DNA from: SAR202 cluster bacterium
GTDB taxonomy: Bacteria > Chloroflexota > Dehalococcoidia > Lucifugimonadales > UBA3495
DNA: 57,326 nt
Assembly (NCBI GenBank): GCA_016872385.1
Contig: VGZV01000013.1
Location: forward strand, 1 to 57,326
Reading direction: 5' to 3'
In this document: positions 38,604-46,694 of the stretch, one piece after another
How the letters are laid out: every line of letters starts with the position of its first letter
Position numbering within the stretch: the first letter of the stretch is position 1
Notes under the pieces: model-generated
Databases searched by the model: none
The model's input: the letters and a program-made list of their open reading frames with translations, nothing else
Told to the model about the DNA's origin: nothing
Program-made: the position numbers and the translations under genes

Positions 38604-39845
38604 ATGACTGCCGACCCTTCCAGCCTGACCCAAACTGAAAAAAACTTGTGGAACGCCATCGTTGGCGAAGCGATGGCCTATCTCAAGTACAACGCCTTTG
38701 CCCACCAGGCCCTGGAAGAAGGTCATCCGGAGGTGGCCCAGGTCTTTCAAGAAGTGGCCGGGGCCGAAACCATTCATGGGCTGAACCACCTGCGGGTGGC
38801 CGGAGCCGTTGGCTCCTCTCTGGACAACCTGCGGGCCGTGGTAGAGGGAGAGTCCAAAGAGTTCAGCGCCATGTACCCCCGCATGATTCAGCAAGCTAGA
38901 GATGAGGGCCGCGCGGACGCCGCCGGTTCCTTTGCCCTGGCCATGGAGCGGGAGCGGCACCACCTGGCCATGTTCACCCGCGCCCTGGAGCAGTTGCAAG
39001 CCAAGCAGGCCGCCCATCTGCCCAGAGCAGCAGCGCCGGCGCAAGCCCAGCCTATGCCAGAAGCGGCGGTTGCACCCCCTGCGCCTCTGCCCGCGGTCCC
39101 AGAGGCTGCTGCCCTGGGCGTGGAGGACTACACTGCGGCGACTATGGAACTGGATAAGGAGCGGTGGCGGGTGGCCTCCCTGGGAAGGCTGCGGGAGGTG
39201 GTCTTTGGCGCCCAGGATGGGCTGCTAAGCACAGTGGCCCTGGTCACCTCGGTGGCGGTGGCAGTGGGCAACAATGCCACGGTGCTGGTGGCCGGGCTGG
39301 CTGCCGCCCTGGCGGGCATGATTTCCATGGCCAGTGGCGCGTACCTGGGTTCCAGGGCGGAACAGGACGTGCAGCGGGCCGAAGTTGCGCGGGAAGCGCA
39401 GGAACTGGAGGAGAATCCCGCTGAAGAACTGGCGGAGCTGGTGGTGGTGTTCCAGCGGGAGGGCCGCAGCTATGAAGAGGCCAGCCGAATGGCCGGCGAA
39501 ATTTCTCAAGACAAGGAGCTGTGGCTGAAAACCCTGGTGGAGAAAGAACTGGGCATCAGTACGGAAGAGACTACCAACCCTATCAAAGACGCCCTGGCTA
39601 TGGGCGCTTCCTTCATCCTGGCGGCCCTGGTGCCCATTGTCCCCTACTTTCTCCTCCAGGGTAATGCGGCAATTGCTGTCTCGGTGCCAGCGGCCCTGCT
39701 GGGACTATTTGTCCTGGGCATGATTAAGGGCCGGCTGGTGCGCCGGTCTCCCATTCTGCAGGGACTGGAGATACTGGTTATCGGCAGCATATCCGCGGGC
39801 CTGGGTTTCTTGCTGGGGGACGTCATCCCGCGGCTGATTGGCTAG
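38604..39845 (+). CDS. mbfA: Ferritin-like / VIT1 fusion (membrane-bound ferritin, MbfA-type)
   Basis: 413 aa from ATG 38604 (AGGAG nine bases upstream; the in-frame extension to 38523 has no ribosome-binding site). Residues 8-145 are a rubrerythrin-type diiron domain: GEAMAYLKYNAFAHQALEEG, EVAGAETIHGLNHL, EGESKEFSAMYPRM, ALAMERERHHLAMF. A Pro/Ala-rich linker (about 150-185) leads to a VIT1/CCC1 transporter with five membrane segments (EVVFGAQDGLLSTVALVTSV; AALAGMISMASGAYLGSRAE). MbfA proteins sense or oxidise iron and export it, guarding against iron and peroxide stress. A Fur/PerR gene is elsewhere in the window. Confidence 0.9.
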   Translation: MTADPSSLTQTEKNLWNAIVGEAMAYLKYNAFAHQALEEGHPEVAQVFQEVAGAETIHGLNHLRVAGAVGSSLDNLRAVVEGESKEFSAMYPRMIQQARDEGRADAAGSFALAMERERHHLAMFTRALEQLQAKQAAHLPRAAAPAQAQPMPEAAVAPPAPLPAVPEAAALGVEDYTAATMELDKERWRVASLGRLREVVFGAQDGLLSTVALVTSVAVAVGNNATVLVAGLAAALAGMISMASGAYLGSRAEQDVQRAEVAREAQELEENPAEELAELVVVFQREGRSYEEASRMAGEISQDKELWLKTLVEKELGISTEETTNPIKDALAMGASFILAALVPIVPYFLLQGNAAIAVSVPAALLGLFVLGMIKGRLVRRSPILQGLEILVIGSISAGLGFLLGDVIPRLIG

Positions 39846-39905
39846 CTGGACTTTCTGGCTGGGGGCCAAAGGCATGTGAGGCAGACGCAGGTGTCGGCGC
39901 TGGTC

Positions 39906-40124
39906 TCACGCGTTTACAGGTGTGAGTCTGTAAACTCTGCCAAACTGACTCGCTCTGCTGATGTTTTCTTGTCTCAGGGCATCCCGCACATCGTTCAGCC
40001 TCTGGGCATCTGCCAGGGACAAATATGGGGCCCACCCTGTCTCATCATCAATCAGTTCAATATCTACTTCTGCGGCGTATTTCCCCTGGTGTACCAGCCT
40101 GGTTCGGCGGCGCTTTTTGTTCAT
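39906..40124 (-). CDS. Small antitoxin-like hypothetical protein
   Basis: 72 aa. VHQGKYAAEVDIELIDDETG then WAPYLSLADAQRLNDVRDAL and ISRASQFGRVYRLTPV. This conserved pattern (GKYAAEV.VEL.DDETGW.PYLS) is a common short protein found beside small toxins in cyanobacteria and other environmental bacteria; it is probably a type II antitoxin whose toxin has been lost. The repeat element at 40143-40278 lies directly upstream, possibly in place of the partner gene. Confidence 0.65.
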   Translation of the reverse strand: MNKKRRRTRLVHQGKYAAEVDIELIDDETGWAPYLSLADAQRLNDVRDALRQENISRASQFGRVYRLTPVNA

Positions 40125-40142
40125 AGAACTCTCTATTCAGAG

Positions 40143-40278
40143 ACCAGGGTCTTTCGATTGTCTCCGAATGTAGGGGCAGAACTATGTGTCTGCCCTGTGG
40201 CTGATGGGTCTGTCCAGGGCGCACCCCGACTCGGCGGGGCACCCCTGCCGAGCGGGCTGAGAGTCGAAAGACCCTGGT
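40143..40278. repeat. MITE-like element with 15-bp perfect inverted ends and nested REPs
   Basis: ACCAGGGTCTTTCGA (40143-40157) and TCGAAAGACCCTGGT (40264-40278) bound a 136-base element. Inside are a GTAGGGGCAGAAC...TGTCTGCCCTG REP-like hairpin (from 40170) and GCACCCCGACTCGGCGGGGC. It separates the antitoxin-like gene from the HicBA module. Confidence 0.7.
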
Positions 40279-40581
40279 TCAGAGACTCGCGCCTCTTGAC
40301 GGGATATGAGATTTAGAATCAACTGGAAAGTTTGGCTCATCTTTTAGGCAGAGCCTGTCCAAAGCCAATAACAGGTCTCTAATTTGGAGGCCAGTGTACT
40401 TGGCTATACGCGCCAGCATTCGGGGACAGATTTCTTCATTATCGTGGAAGGCGAATACAAAGTCTGGCCAACCTTCTCTGGCAAGGGTGCGGTGTGAACT
40501 TGATTGTCTCTTGATAGTCCAGCCGATGCGCAGAAGTGCTGCCAAGACCTGGCGCGCTCGGGTGCTGGGCCATCGGTTCAT
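40279..40581 (-). CDS. hicA: HicA-family mRNA interferase toxin
   Basis: 100 aa. ARQVLAALLRIGWTIKRQSS SHRTLAREGWPDFVFAFHDNEE carries the double-stranded-RNA-binding-like HicA fold with the catalytic His in SSHRTL. The C-terminal 35 residues are longer than in most HicA proteins and include TGLQIRDLLLALDRL. Its ATG overlaps the hicB stop by 4 bases, so it is translated after the antitoxin. Confidence 0.83.
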   Translation of the reverse strand: MNRWPSTRARQVLAALLRIGWTIKRQSSSHRTLAREGWPDFVFAFHDNEEICPRMLARIAKYTGLQIRDLLLALDRLCLKDEPNFPVDSKSHIPSRGASL

Positions 40582-40796
40582 GCAGCATGGAAAGAGATGT
40601 TAAGAGAGTCGGGACCGGTTTCACCATCCTCCAGGCGCTCCGCCATGACCCGCAACGCCAGGGCCTGAACCTTGGCGCGCACCTCTTGTGAGGTGGCGCC
40701 ATACACCATCACCCCAGGCAGTTCAGTCACCTCGGCAATCCATCGTCCGTCCTCTTCCTGCTCTATCGCAATGGTGAAAGTCAGTTCCATTGCCAC
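40578..40796 (-). CDS. hicB: HicB-family antitoxin
   Basis: 72 aa. LTFTIAIEQEEDGRWIAEVT ELPGVMVYGATSQEVRAKVQ AL is the RNase-H-like HicB core (E.DG.WIAEV.ELPG...YG.T..EA). Encoded upstream of hicA in the antitoxin-first order. The pair is intact. Confidence 0.87.
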   Translation of the reverse strand: MAMELTFTIAIEQEEDGRWIAEVTELPGVMVYGATSQEVRAKVQALALRVMAERLEDGETGPDSLNISFHAA

Positions 40797-40808
40797 CGTC
40801 CTGGCTAG

Positions 40809-41711
40809 CTAGCCCACCCGCCGGTACAGCCCCTGCACCGCCTTTAAAAAGTCCACCGGGTTGTCCCCCGCCACCAGGTGGCCCGCCCGGGGCACCGTTA
40901 CGGTAGAACAGTTGGGGATTACCTGCTGCATCTTCTGCATGGTGGCGTCGGCAAAAATGTCGCTGTCGCCGCCGCGCACCACCAGAGTGGGGCAGTCAAT
41001 GCGTGCAACGGCCTCCCAAAGCTGCTCTGGCGTCCACTGGGGTTGGCGCAGGCCCGGAGTGCGCAGCGCCTTGTCGTACTTCCAGCTCCACTTGCCGTCG
41101 GGGCGCTGGCGGATGCTGTATTGCAAAGACCCCAGCACCTGCTCCCGGCTGCGGCCAGTGTATTCCTGCACCCGGCTGGCAAACTCTTCCAGGGTGTCCA
41201 GTTCGTCGGGCAATTCCCGGAAGTTCTGGATGCGGTTGCGGCCCCGGTGCTGGGCCTCCGGCCCGGTGTCCACAATCACCAGGGAGCGGAGGGTCTTGGG
41301 GTGGCGGGAGGCCCAAACGTAGCTGTTGCGCCCGCCCATGGAATGTCCGATGAGGTGGAAGTTCCGCAGCTTCATCCCCTGTACAAAGCCATCAATATCC
41401 CGCTGGTGCGCCTCAATGGTGTAGTCGCCGTCGGAGGCCCAGTCGCTGTCGCCGTGGCCGCGCTGGTCCAGGGCCAGCACGTGGTAATGTTCCGACAACG
41501 GCAGGCTGATGAAGTCCCAGCTGTGGGCCTGCTGCGACCCGCCGTGCAGCATTAAAATGATTGGGCTGCTGGAATTTCCCCATTCCAGATAGTGGAACTT
41601 CATGCCATTGACCTGTAGTTCGTGGTCGGTGGGGGTGTTTTCCTTGGTGAAAGGCACTCCCTTCTGGCGTGCCGCTTGGTGCAGCGATAGTCCCAATGAA
41701 TGGGCTGCCAT
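40809..41711 (-). CDS. Alpha/beta-hydrolase
   Basis: 300 aa; GGGGGAGG ten bases before the ATG. Oxyanion segment LMLHGGSQQAHSWDFISLPL, ALDQRGHGDSDWASDG, nucleophile elbow LIGHSMGGRNSYVWASRHP (Ser about 117), acid DIFADATM, and final His in VPRAGHLVAGDNPVDF. Similar to esterases, haloalkane-dehalogenase-like and meta-cleavage hydrolases; the substrate cannot be told. Confidence 0.88.
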   Translation of the reverse strand: MAAHSLGLSLHQAARQKGVPFTKENTPTDHELQVNGMKFHYLEWGNSSSPIILMLHGGSQQAHSWDFISLPLSEHYHVLALDQRGHGDSDWASDGDYTIEAHQRDIDGFVQGMKLRNFHLIGHSMGGRNSYVWASRHPKTLRSLVIVDTGPEAQHRGRNRIQNFRELPDELDTLEEFASRVQEYTGRSREQVLGSLQYSIRQRPDGKWSWKYDKALRTPGLRQPQWTPEQLWEAVARIDCPTLVVRGGDSDIFADATMQKMQQVIPNCSTVTVPRAGHLVAGDNPVDFLKAVQGLYRRVG

Positions 41712-41784
41712 GTCAGACCTCCCCCCCTTGCATCCTGGTATGAGTCCCCTTATGATACCCCGATTGTCAAGGTTCCAAATCTGG

Positions 41785-41920
41785 GTAGTGTATCAGTTTG
41801 CCCCAAACCCAAACTCGTCGCACCCCGACTTGTCGGGGTGCCCAGATACTTGCATGATTTAAGGGATCTTCCTAGGTTCCGGCTTTCGCCGGAACGACGA
41901 ATGGCTAATTGATACACTAC
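41785..41920. repeat. MITE-like element with GTAGTGTATCA inverted ends
   Basis: GTAGTGTATCA (41785-41795) and TGATACACTAC (41910-41920) enclose 114 bases containing CACCCCGACTTGTCGGGGTG (41821-41840) and GTTCCGGCTTTCGCCGGAAC (41876-41895). It lies between the hydrolase and the L25 gene; a weak TATCAT (41953) downstream may be the rplY -10. Confidence 0.65.
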
Positions 41921-42029
41921 TCAAATCTGTTCCTTTTCCGTACAGTCGGTGCTATCATTATACGGTTGAAAAATAGGGCCTTACTCTGGCAGGAGCTTGG
42001 ACCCGTCCAACTGAGGAGATGCAACTACC

Positions 42030-42674
42030 ATGACCACCGAGGCGGTTCAACTGGAATTGGAGCCCAGGGAGACCCTGGGCAAGAAGGTGCGGCGTCTGCG
42101 GCGCACCGGAGTAGTGCCGGTGCACCTTTATGGCGCTGGGCTGGAGTCCCGCGCGCTGCAATGTGAGGCCAGGACATTAATTCGTGTGCTGGCCCGGGCA
42201 GGCGGCAATACGCCGGTTACTCTGCGAGTGCACGGCGAGCAAAAAGAGCAACTGGCCTTTGTACGTGAGGTGCAGTGGCACCCGGTCAAAGGTGAATTGC
42301 TCCACGTGGACTTCCTGGCCGTCCAGGCTGACCGCCCGGTTTCCGCCCAGGTGCCTGTGGTGCTCCGGGGGGAGTCTCCTGGAGCCATTCAGGTCAGCGG
42401 TATGGTGGTGCTGCAACTGCGTGAGCTGGACCTGGAAGCCCTCCCTCTGGAAATTCCCCACCAGGTAGAAGTGGACTTGCGCCGCCTCACCGACCCCTCC
42501 GGCACCATCAAGGCGGGGGAGATTGCTTTGCCCGCTAGAGTTACGCTGCTTAACGATGCCGACGAAGTGGTGGTGCGCATTGAGACCCGCCGTGCTGCGG
42601 TGGAGCGGGAAGCTGCTGCTGAGGGTGAAGCTCCGGCTGCGGGCGAGGCCGCCGGTTCGGAAGAACAGGCTTAG
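42030..42674 (+). CDS. rplY: 50S ribosomal protein L25, long (TL5/Ctc) form
   Basis: 214 aa. The N-terminal 5S-rRNA-binding domain (about 1-92: LELEPRETLGKKVRRLRRTG VVPVHLYGAG) is followed by the TL5 C-terminal domain (about 95-185: LHVDFLAVQADRPVSAQVPV; LEALPLEIPHQVEVDLRRLT) and an Ala/Glu-rich acidic tail. CAACTGAGGAGATGCAACTACC precedes the ATG. A stand-alone gene followed by a terminator-like hairpin. Confidence 0.94.
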   Translation: MTTEAVQLELEPRETLGKKVRRLRRTGVVPVHLYGAGLESRALQCEARTLIRVLARAGGNTPVTLRVHGEQKEQLAFVREVQWHPVKGELLHVDFLAVQADRPVSAQVPVVLRGESPGAIQVSGMVVLQLRELDLEALPLEIPHQVEVDLRRLTDPSGTIKAGEIALPARVTLLNDADEVVVRIETRRAAVEREAAAEGEAPAAGEAAGSEEQA

Positions 42675-42747
42675 CAGCCTGGGCGCCTGTAGAGTAAGGC
42701 GCTTATGCGCTCTGAGCGACTGCGTTAAAAAATCGTAACTGCCCAGG

Positions 42748-42786
42748 CGCTCACCCTTAGACAAGTTCAGGGTGAGCGGTCTTTTT
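42748..42786 (+). terminator. Terminator hairpin built from a dispersed repeat, after rplY
   Basis: CGCTCACCCT (42748-42757) pairs with AGGGTGAGCG (42769-42778), then GTCTTTTT. The stem is the CTCACCCTTCGACAAG class repeat, apparently reused as a terminator. A second half-copy (GTGGTGAGCTAGCCGAACCA) follows to 42823. Confidence 0.7.
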
Positions 42787-42934
42787 CGCGTGTGGTGAGC
42801 TAGCCGAACCATGAGCGGACAAATTGACGCAAGCTCTCGAAAAAGTGTTTCAGGCTAGCGCGCAGGGGTGATACATACGTTACTTCTGTGTGCACAGGAC
42901 AGTGTAGCTGTTTTTAGCTGTTGGAGGTGGCGCC

Positions 42935-43708
42935 ATGTACCTGGTGTATCTTGGTGAGTCGGGCGGCACCGGCGCCAGCGTCAACGACCCAAATCAAGCG
43001 TACCACGTCCACGTGGGCTTGCTGGTGCATGAGCGGCAGTCCATCTCGGTGAATGGGGAGTTCACTGCCCTCTGGCGGCGGCACTTTGGCAAGTCCCCTG
43101 GTGAGGCCGATACCCCCAAGCTGCTGCGCGGGGCTGATGTATATCAGGGCCGGGGCTTTTTCTGCAGCTGGACACCCCAAAAGCGGGGTGAGCTAATCCA
43201 GGACTGCCTGAATATCCTCATTCGCCGCGAATCCCCGTTAATAGTTACATACATTGACAAACGGGAATTCGCCAAGGCTCGCACGCGCTCCGACAGCCCC
43301 GCCGCCCTGTGGCAGACACCCTCAGAACCGGCGGTGGGCAAGCTCCTCTTTGCCCTGAATATGTACCTGGACGAGATGAGCTTGTCCACCCTTACGCCCT
43401 CCCAGATGGGCGACCCCCGGTCCGAAGTCCCTACCAACGACTACGCTCTGGTGGTGGCAGGAGAAGGCCAGTCGGTGGAGCCGAGGTTCATCACCCAGTT
43501 CATCAACTCGGAGACGGATATGCCTTCTCCGGCGGTGCTGGAGAGCCTTTGCGTGGCGGATGCGGAATACTCGGTATGCACTCAGTTGGCTAACCTGTGC
43601 GCCTACTTTGTGCGGCGGTGGCTCCAGAACCCCTCAGCCGCCCACGCCTACTTCGACGCCTTGCGGGAGGGCGGTGTTATTCAGGTAGTTTACCCGGTGC
43701 AGTTTTAA
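42935..43708 (+). CDS. DUF3800 domain protein with altered active-site motif
   Basis: 257 aa; TGGAGG before the ATG. DUF3800 proteins have an RNase-H-like fold and start with YLDESG-type sequence. Here it is MYLVYLGESGGTGA: the first catalytic Asp is Gly. Later blocks are as expected (HVHVGLLVHERQSISVNGEF; LIVTYIDKREFAKA; ALNMYLDEMS; LCVADAEYSVCTQLANLCAY, in which the acidic D.AEY pair is kept). Usual role is unknown, with links to mobile elements. The substitution may mean lost activity. Confidence 0.78.
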   Translation: MYLVYLGESGGTGASVNDPNQAYHVHVGLLVHERQSISVNGEFTALWRRHFGKSPGEADTPKLLRGADVYQGRGFFCSWTPQKRGELIQDCLNILIRRESPLIVTYIDKREFAKARTRSDSPAALWQTPSEPAVGKLLFALNMYLDEMSLSTLTPSQMGDPRSEVPTNDYALVVAGEGQSVEPRFITQFINSETDMPSPAVLESLCVADAEYSVCTQLANLCAYFVRRWLQNPSAAHAYFDALREGGVIQVVYPVQF

Positions 43709-43713
43709 CCTGC

Positions 43714-43824
43714 TCAGTAGTGGTAGCGCAACTGGGCAATAAGCAAGGCATCGCCCTCGACCTTGTAAACAATGCGGTGACACTCATCCAGCCTGGCTTT
43801 AGACTCTTGCTGTATCTGCCGGGA
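43714..43824 (-). pseudogene. C-terminal fragment of a YoeB/Txe-type toxin
   Basis: The last 36 codons before TGA 43714 read SRQIQQESKARLDECHRIVY then KVEGDALLIAQLRYHY. This is the C-terminal half of YoeB/Txe (SR.I...HR.VY.V.......CRYHY) including the terminal RYHY. The N-terminal half and the antitoxin are absent: the MaoC gene starts at 43832 on the opposite strand. The fragment is a scar of a lost toxin-antitoxin module. Confidence 0.65.
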
Positions 43825-43831
43825 GGTTGGC

Positions 43832-44290
43832 TTGGCTTCTCCATCCACGTTTCTCACCGAGGCTATGCGCCAGCAGGCCATCGGCCAGGAAAGCCCGCCG
43901 GTGTGCCTGGAAGTGGAGAAGGGCGCCATCATCAAGTTCGCCCAGGCCATCGGCGATGGTAACCCCCTGTTCAACGATGAGGCTGCTGCCCGCAAGACCA
44001 GCTATGGCGGCCTGATTGCGCCGCCCACCTTTCTGCGTTCTTTAGGCCAGATTCGGCCTGACTTACCCTTCGATATTCCCTTGCACCGGGTGCTGGACGG
44101 CGGCAGCGACTGGGAGTACTTTCAGCCTGTGCGCCCCTGTGACCGCATCACCGCCGTTGCCCGTATAACCGACTTGCGGGAGCGCAGCGGGCGCTTGGGG
44201 CTGATGCTCATCAGCACCATTGTCACCACCTACCGCAACCAGTTCGATGAGGTGGTGGCTACCCAGACCAACACCACCATCCGCTACTGA
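43832..44290 (+). CDS. MaoC-like dehydratase, N-terminal-domain type (FAS1_DH/HadA-like)
   Basis: 152 aa with a TTG start (43832) five bases after GGGAGG; ATG 43865 is the alternative. Hot-dog fold: LEVEKGAIIKFAQAIGDGNP LFNDEAAARKTSYGGLIAPPTF matches the N-terminal MaoC-like dehydratase domain of HadA/HadC type, including the D..P.(F/Y)...A...G....PPTF signature. The second half-protein is encoded next, so the two probably form a heterodimeric enoyl-CoA hydratase. It follows a toxin-fragment scar. Confidence 0.85.
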   Translation: MASPSTFLTEAMRQQAIGQESPPVCLEVEKGAIIKFAQAIGDGNPLFNDEAAARKTSYGGLIAPPTFLRSLGQIRPDLPFDIPLHRVLDGGSDWEYFQPVRPCDRITAVARITDLRERSGRLGLMLISTIVTTYRNQFDEVVATQTNTTIRY

Positions 44291-44300
44291 GAGGCCAGGG

Positions 44301-44741
44301 ATGGCTGAGCAGCTTTATTGGGAAGACGTGGCCGAGGGCATGGAGTTGCCACCCCTGGTCAAGAATCCCACCACACGGCAGTTAGTGCAGTATGCCGGAG
44401 CCTCCGGGGACTTCTACGAAATTCATTACGCCCTGGAGTACGCCCGGGGCAATGGCCTGGAGGGGGTAATCCTCCACGGGGCGCTGAAAAACGCCTTTCT
44501 GGGCCAGTTGATGACCGACTGGATGGGGCCGCAGGGCGCACTGAAGCGCCTTTCCTGCCAGTACCGAGGCATGGACCTGCCGGGCCGTCCCATCACCGGC
44601 AAGGGCACGGTGACTCGCAAATACCAGCAGGACGGGCAATTCCTGGTGGACTGCGCCATCTGGCTGGAAAATGCCCAGGGCGAAAAGACGACTCCGGGAA
44701 CAGCCACGGCGGCCCTGCCCAGCCGGAGCGTTGGGGGCTGA
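44301..44741 (+). CDS. MaoC family dehydratase, catalytic half
   Basis: 146 aa from ATG 44301, ten bases after the previous stop. YWEDVAEGMELPPLVKNPTT then LVQYAGASGDFYEIHYALEY: the hydratase motif with catalytic Asp and His (D.Y.IH) is complete. Partner of the upstream MaoC N-terminal-type protein, analogous to HadA-HadB pairs. Likely hydrates an enoyl-CoA feeding the SDR next door. Confidence 0.88.
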   Translation: MAEQLYWEDVAEGMELPPLVKNPTTRQLVQYAGASGDFYEIHYALEYARGNGLEGVILHGALKNAFLGQLMTDWMGPQGALKRLSCQYRGMDLPGRPITGKGTVTRKYQQDGQFLVDCAIWLENAQGEKTTPGTATAALPSRSVGG

Positions 44742-44751
44742 GGGGCGTGAA

Positions 44752-44838
44752 CCCCATCCCAGCCTTCCCCCTTAGTAAGGGGAAGGAGAATATGTTTCCC
44801 TCCCCTCTGTGAAGGGGGAGGGCCAGGGTGGGGGTCAT
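44752..44838. repeat. CTTCCCCCTTA/TAAGGGGAAGG dispersed repeats
   Basis: CCCCATCCCAGCCTTCCCCC TTAGTAAGGGGAAGGAG followed by TCCCCTCTGTGAAGGGGGAG GGCCAGGGTGGGGGT; two palindromes in tandem before the first SDR gene, same class as 49459, 51009 and 55990. Confidence 0.7.
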
Positions 44839-44872
44839 TGCCCCGCCTGACCTCTAGCTAAGGAGCAGTTTC

Positions 44873-45799
44873 ATGGGTGACATTCTCCAGGACAAAGTAG
44901 CCATAGTTACCGGTGCGGGCCGGGGCGTGGGTCGGGGCGTCGCCAGGCTGCTGGCCGAAGAAGGCGCCAGCGTAGTGGTCGTTGACCCCGGCGTCAACGT
45001 GGACGGCAGTGGTTTTGACCAGTCAGTGGCCCAGCAGGTGGTCAATGAAATCCGCCAGGCCGGGGGCAAGGCTGTGCCCTGCACCGAATCGGTGGTCACC
45101 ATGTCTGGCGGTGAGAAAATCATCCAGACCGCCATAGACAACTTTGGCAAACTGGACATTGTGGTCACCTGCGCTGGCATCCTGCGGGACCGTATGATTT
45201 TCAACATGAGCGAGCAGGAGTGGGACGACGTAATATCGGTCCATCTCAAGGGCACCTTCGCGGTGGTCAAAAACGCCTCCATCCTGTTCCGGCAGCAGCG
45301 CAGTGGTCGCATCATCACCTTCACTTCAGAATCGGGGCTGATGGGCAACTCCGGCCAGGCCAACTACGGTGCAGCCAAGTCCGGCATTGCTGGGTTCACC
45401 AAGGTGGTAGCGCGGGACCTGGGCCGTTACGGCGTCACCGCCAACGCCATTGCCCCGCGGGCCAGCACCCGCATGATTGGCAACATCCCCCAGAGTGCGT
45501 CGGAGATCCGCGCCCGGGGCGGGGTTGCGCCCATTGCAGGGGAAGAGGACCTCTCTAACCTGGACCCTGATGATGTGGCCCCCTTTGTCTGCTACCTGGC
45601 CAGCGATTATGCCGCCAATATCAACGGCCAGACCTTTCTGGTCTATGGCGGCACGGTATCGCTCATGTCCCAGCCCCGGCCCCAGCGCTCCATATTCAAC
45701 CCGGAGGGCTTGTGGAAGCTGGAGGACTTGGCCCCTCTGTCCCGCAACTATCTGACCAAGGACATCCCCAACCCGGCGCCCCCGGCGCCGCCCCGGTAG
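44873..45799 (+). CDS. SDR family oxidoreductase, copy 1
   Basis: 308 aa. Classical short-chain dehydrogenase: cofactor site VTGAGRGVGRGVARLLAEEG, NAG-type motif VVTCAGILRD, catalytic Ser in TFTSESGLMG and Y..K in QANYGAAKSGIAG. The C-terminal 70 residues are an extension rich in Pro. It is close to the second SDR at 46694 over the first 210 residues. The MultifunctionalEnzyme-2-like 3-hydroxyacyl-CoA dehydrogenases share this look, so a hydroxyacyl-CoA or related alcohol is a fair guess. AAGGAGCAGTTTC precedes the ATG. Confidence 0.88.
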   Translation: MGDILQDKVAIVTGAGRGVGRGVARLLAEEGASVVVVDPGVNVDGSGFDQSVAQQVVNEIRQAGGKAVPCTESVVTMSGGEKIIQTAIDNFGKLDIVVTCAGILRDRMIFNMSEQEWDDVISVHLKGTFAVVKNASILFRQQRSGRIITFTSESGLMGNSGQANYGAAKSGIAGFTKVVARDLGRYGVTANAIAPRASTRMIGNIPQSASEIRARGGVAPIAGEEDLSNLDPDDVAPFVCYLASDYAANINGQTFLVYGGTVSLMSQPRPQRSIFNPEGLWKLEDLAPLSRNYLTKDIPNPAPPAPPR

Positions 45800-45839
45800 C
45801 AACGCTCCAAGTCCGAGCTCTTTGTGAGGTTTTTGGACC

Positions 45840-46238
45840 ATGCTAGGAGAGAAAATTGGTAGCTATACAGGCAAGACTACCAGCCAAAGGGTTCTGCCCG
45901 CCGAAGGCGGCGCGCCTCGGGTGGAGAGTTCCTTCCAACTTAGTGGTGACATCCTCGGTGTGGACGCCACCACAATAGTGACCTACGTCTCTAGGGTGCG
46001 TGCCGATGGGTTTCTTTATGGAGAAGGTCAAGGTGTGGTCATGGGCAGTGGGGGCGAAGTGGCGACTTACATGGGGTCTGGGGTGGGAAGATTCTTAGAG
46101 GGTGGCAGTATCAGTATTCGTGCCGCCATATACTATCAGACATCATCAGAGAAATGGGCTCGACTTAATGGCATTGCCGTGCTGGTGGAGCATGAGATAG
46201 ACCCGGAGGGGAATGCCAAAGGCGGTTATTGGGAGTAG
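45840..46238 (+). CDS. Beta-rich protein of unknown function, copy 1
   Basis: 132 aa. Starts MLGEKIGSYTGKTTSQRVLP and contains GDILGVDATTIVTYVSRVRA, GFLYGEGQGVVMGSGGEVAT and IYYQTSSEKWARLNGIAVLV. Alternating hydrophobic strands and Gly turns suggest an eight- to ten-stranded barrel. No signal peptide. The neighbour at 46290 is a paralogue. Such proteins occur beside SDR genes in environmental genomes; function unknown. Its codon use is more AT-rich than copy 2. Confidence 0.7.
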   Translation: MLGEKIGSYTGKTTSQRVLPAEGGAPRVESSFQLSGDILGVDATTIVTYVSRVRADGFLYGEGQGVVMGSGGEVATYMGSGVGRFLEGGSISIRAAIYYQTSSEKWARLNGIAVLVEHEIDPEGNAKGGYWE

Positions 46239-46289
46239 AAATAGCGTACAAGTAGGCTTCCCCAATTTATTTAGAGAGGTTTGAGCGCC

Positions 46290-46694
46290 ATGTTGGGCAA
46301 GAAAATAGGCGAGGGCACTGGCAGGATCTCCAACCAGCGGGTATTGCCCCCGGAGGGCGGTATGCCCAAAGTGGAAACCTCCTTCCTGGCCGATGAGCAG
46401 GTACTGGGGGTGCCTGCCAAGACTATGGGCACCTATGTCTCCAGCTTGCGGCCCGATGGGCGGCTGTTTGGCCAGGGCCAGGGCGTGGTAATGGGCAGCG
46501 GCGGCGAGATGGCTACCTGGACCGGCAGCGGCGTGGGCACTTTCACCGGCAACGGCGGCTTGAGCTGGCGGGGCGTCATCTACTACCAGTCTGCATCGCC
46601 CGCTTGGGAAAGCCTTAATGGCGTGGCTGCGGTGTTTGAGTACGACGTTGACTCGGAGTGGCATACCAAGAGTGCTGCCTGGGAGTGGAAGTAG
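46290..46694 (+). CDS. Beta-rich protein of unknown function, copy 2
   Basis: 134 aa from ATG 46290 (AGAGAGG upstream; TTG 46281 possible), chosen to align with copy 1. MLGKKIGEGTGRISNQRVLP, QVLGVPAKTMGTYVSSLRPD, GRLFGQGQGVVMGSGGEMAT, WRGVIYYQSASPAWESLNGV. The stop overlaps the GTG of the second SDR by one base (TAGTG), which couples the two and suggests that protein and dehydrogenase act together. Confidence 0.75.
   Translation: MLGKKIGEGTGRISNQRVLPPEGGMPKVETSFLADEQVLGVPAKTMGTYVSSLRPDGRLFGQGQGVVMGSGGEMATWTGSGVGTFTGNGGLSWRGVIYYQSASPAWESLNGVAAVFEYDVDSEWHTKSAAWEWK

Noticed and set aside
39876..40316. 146-codon plus-strand frame opposite the antitoxin-like gene
   Set aside because: It crosses a MITE-like repeat and is antisense to a conserved small protein; no domain features.
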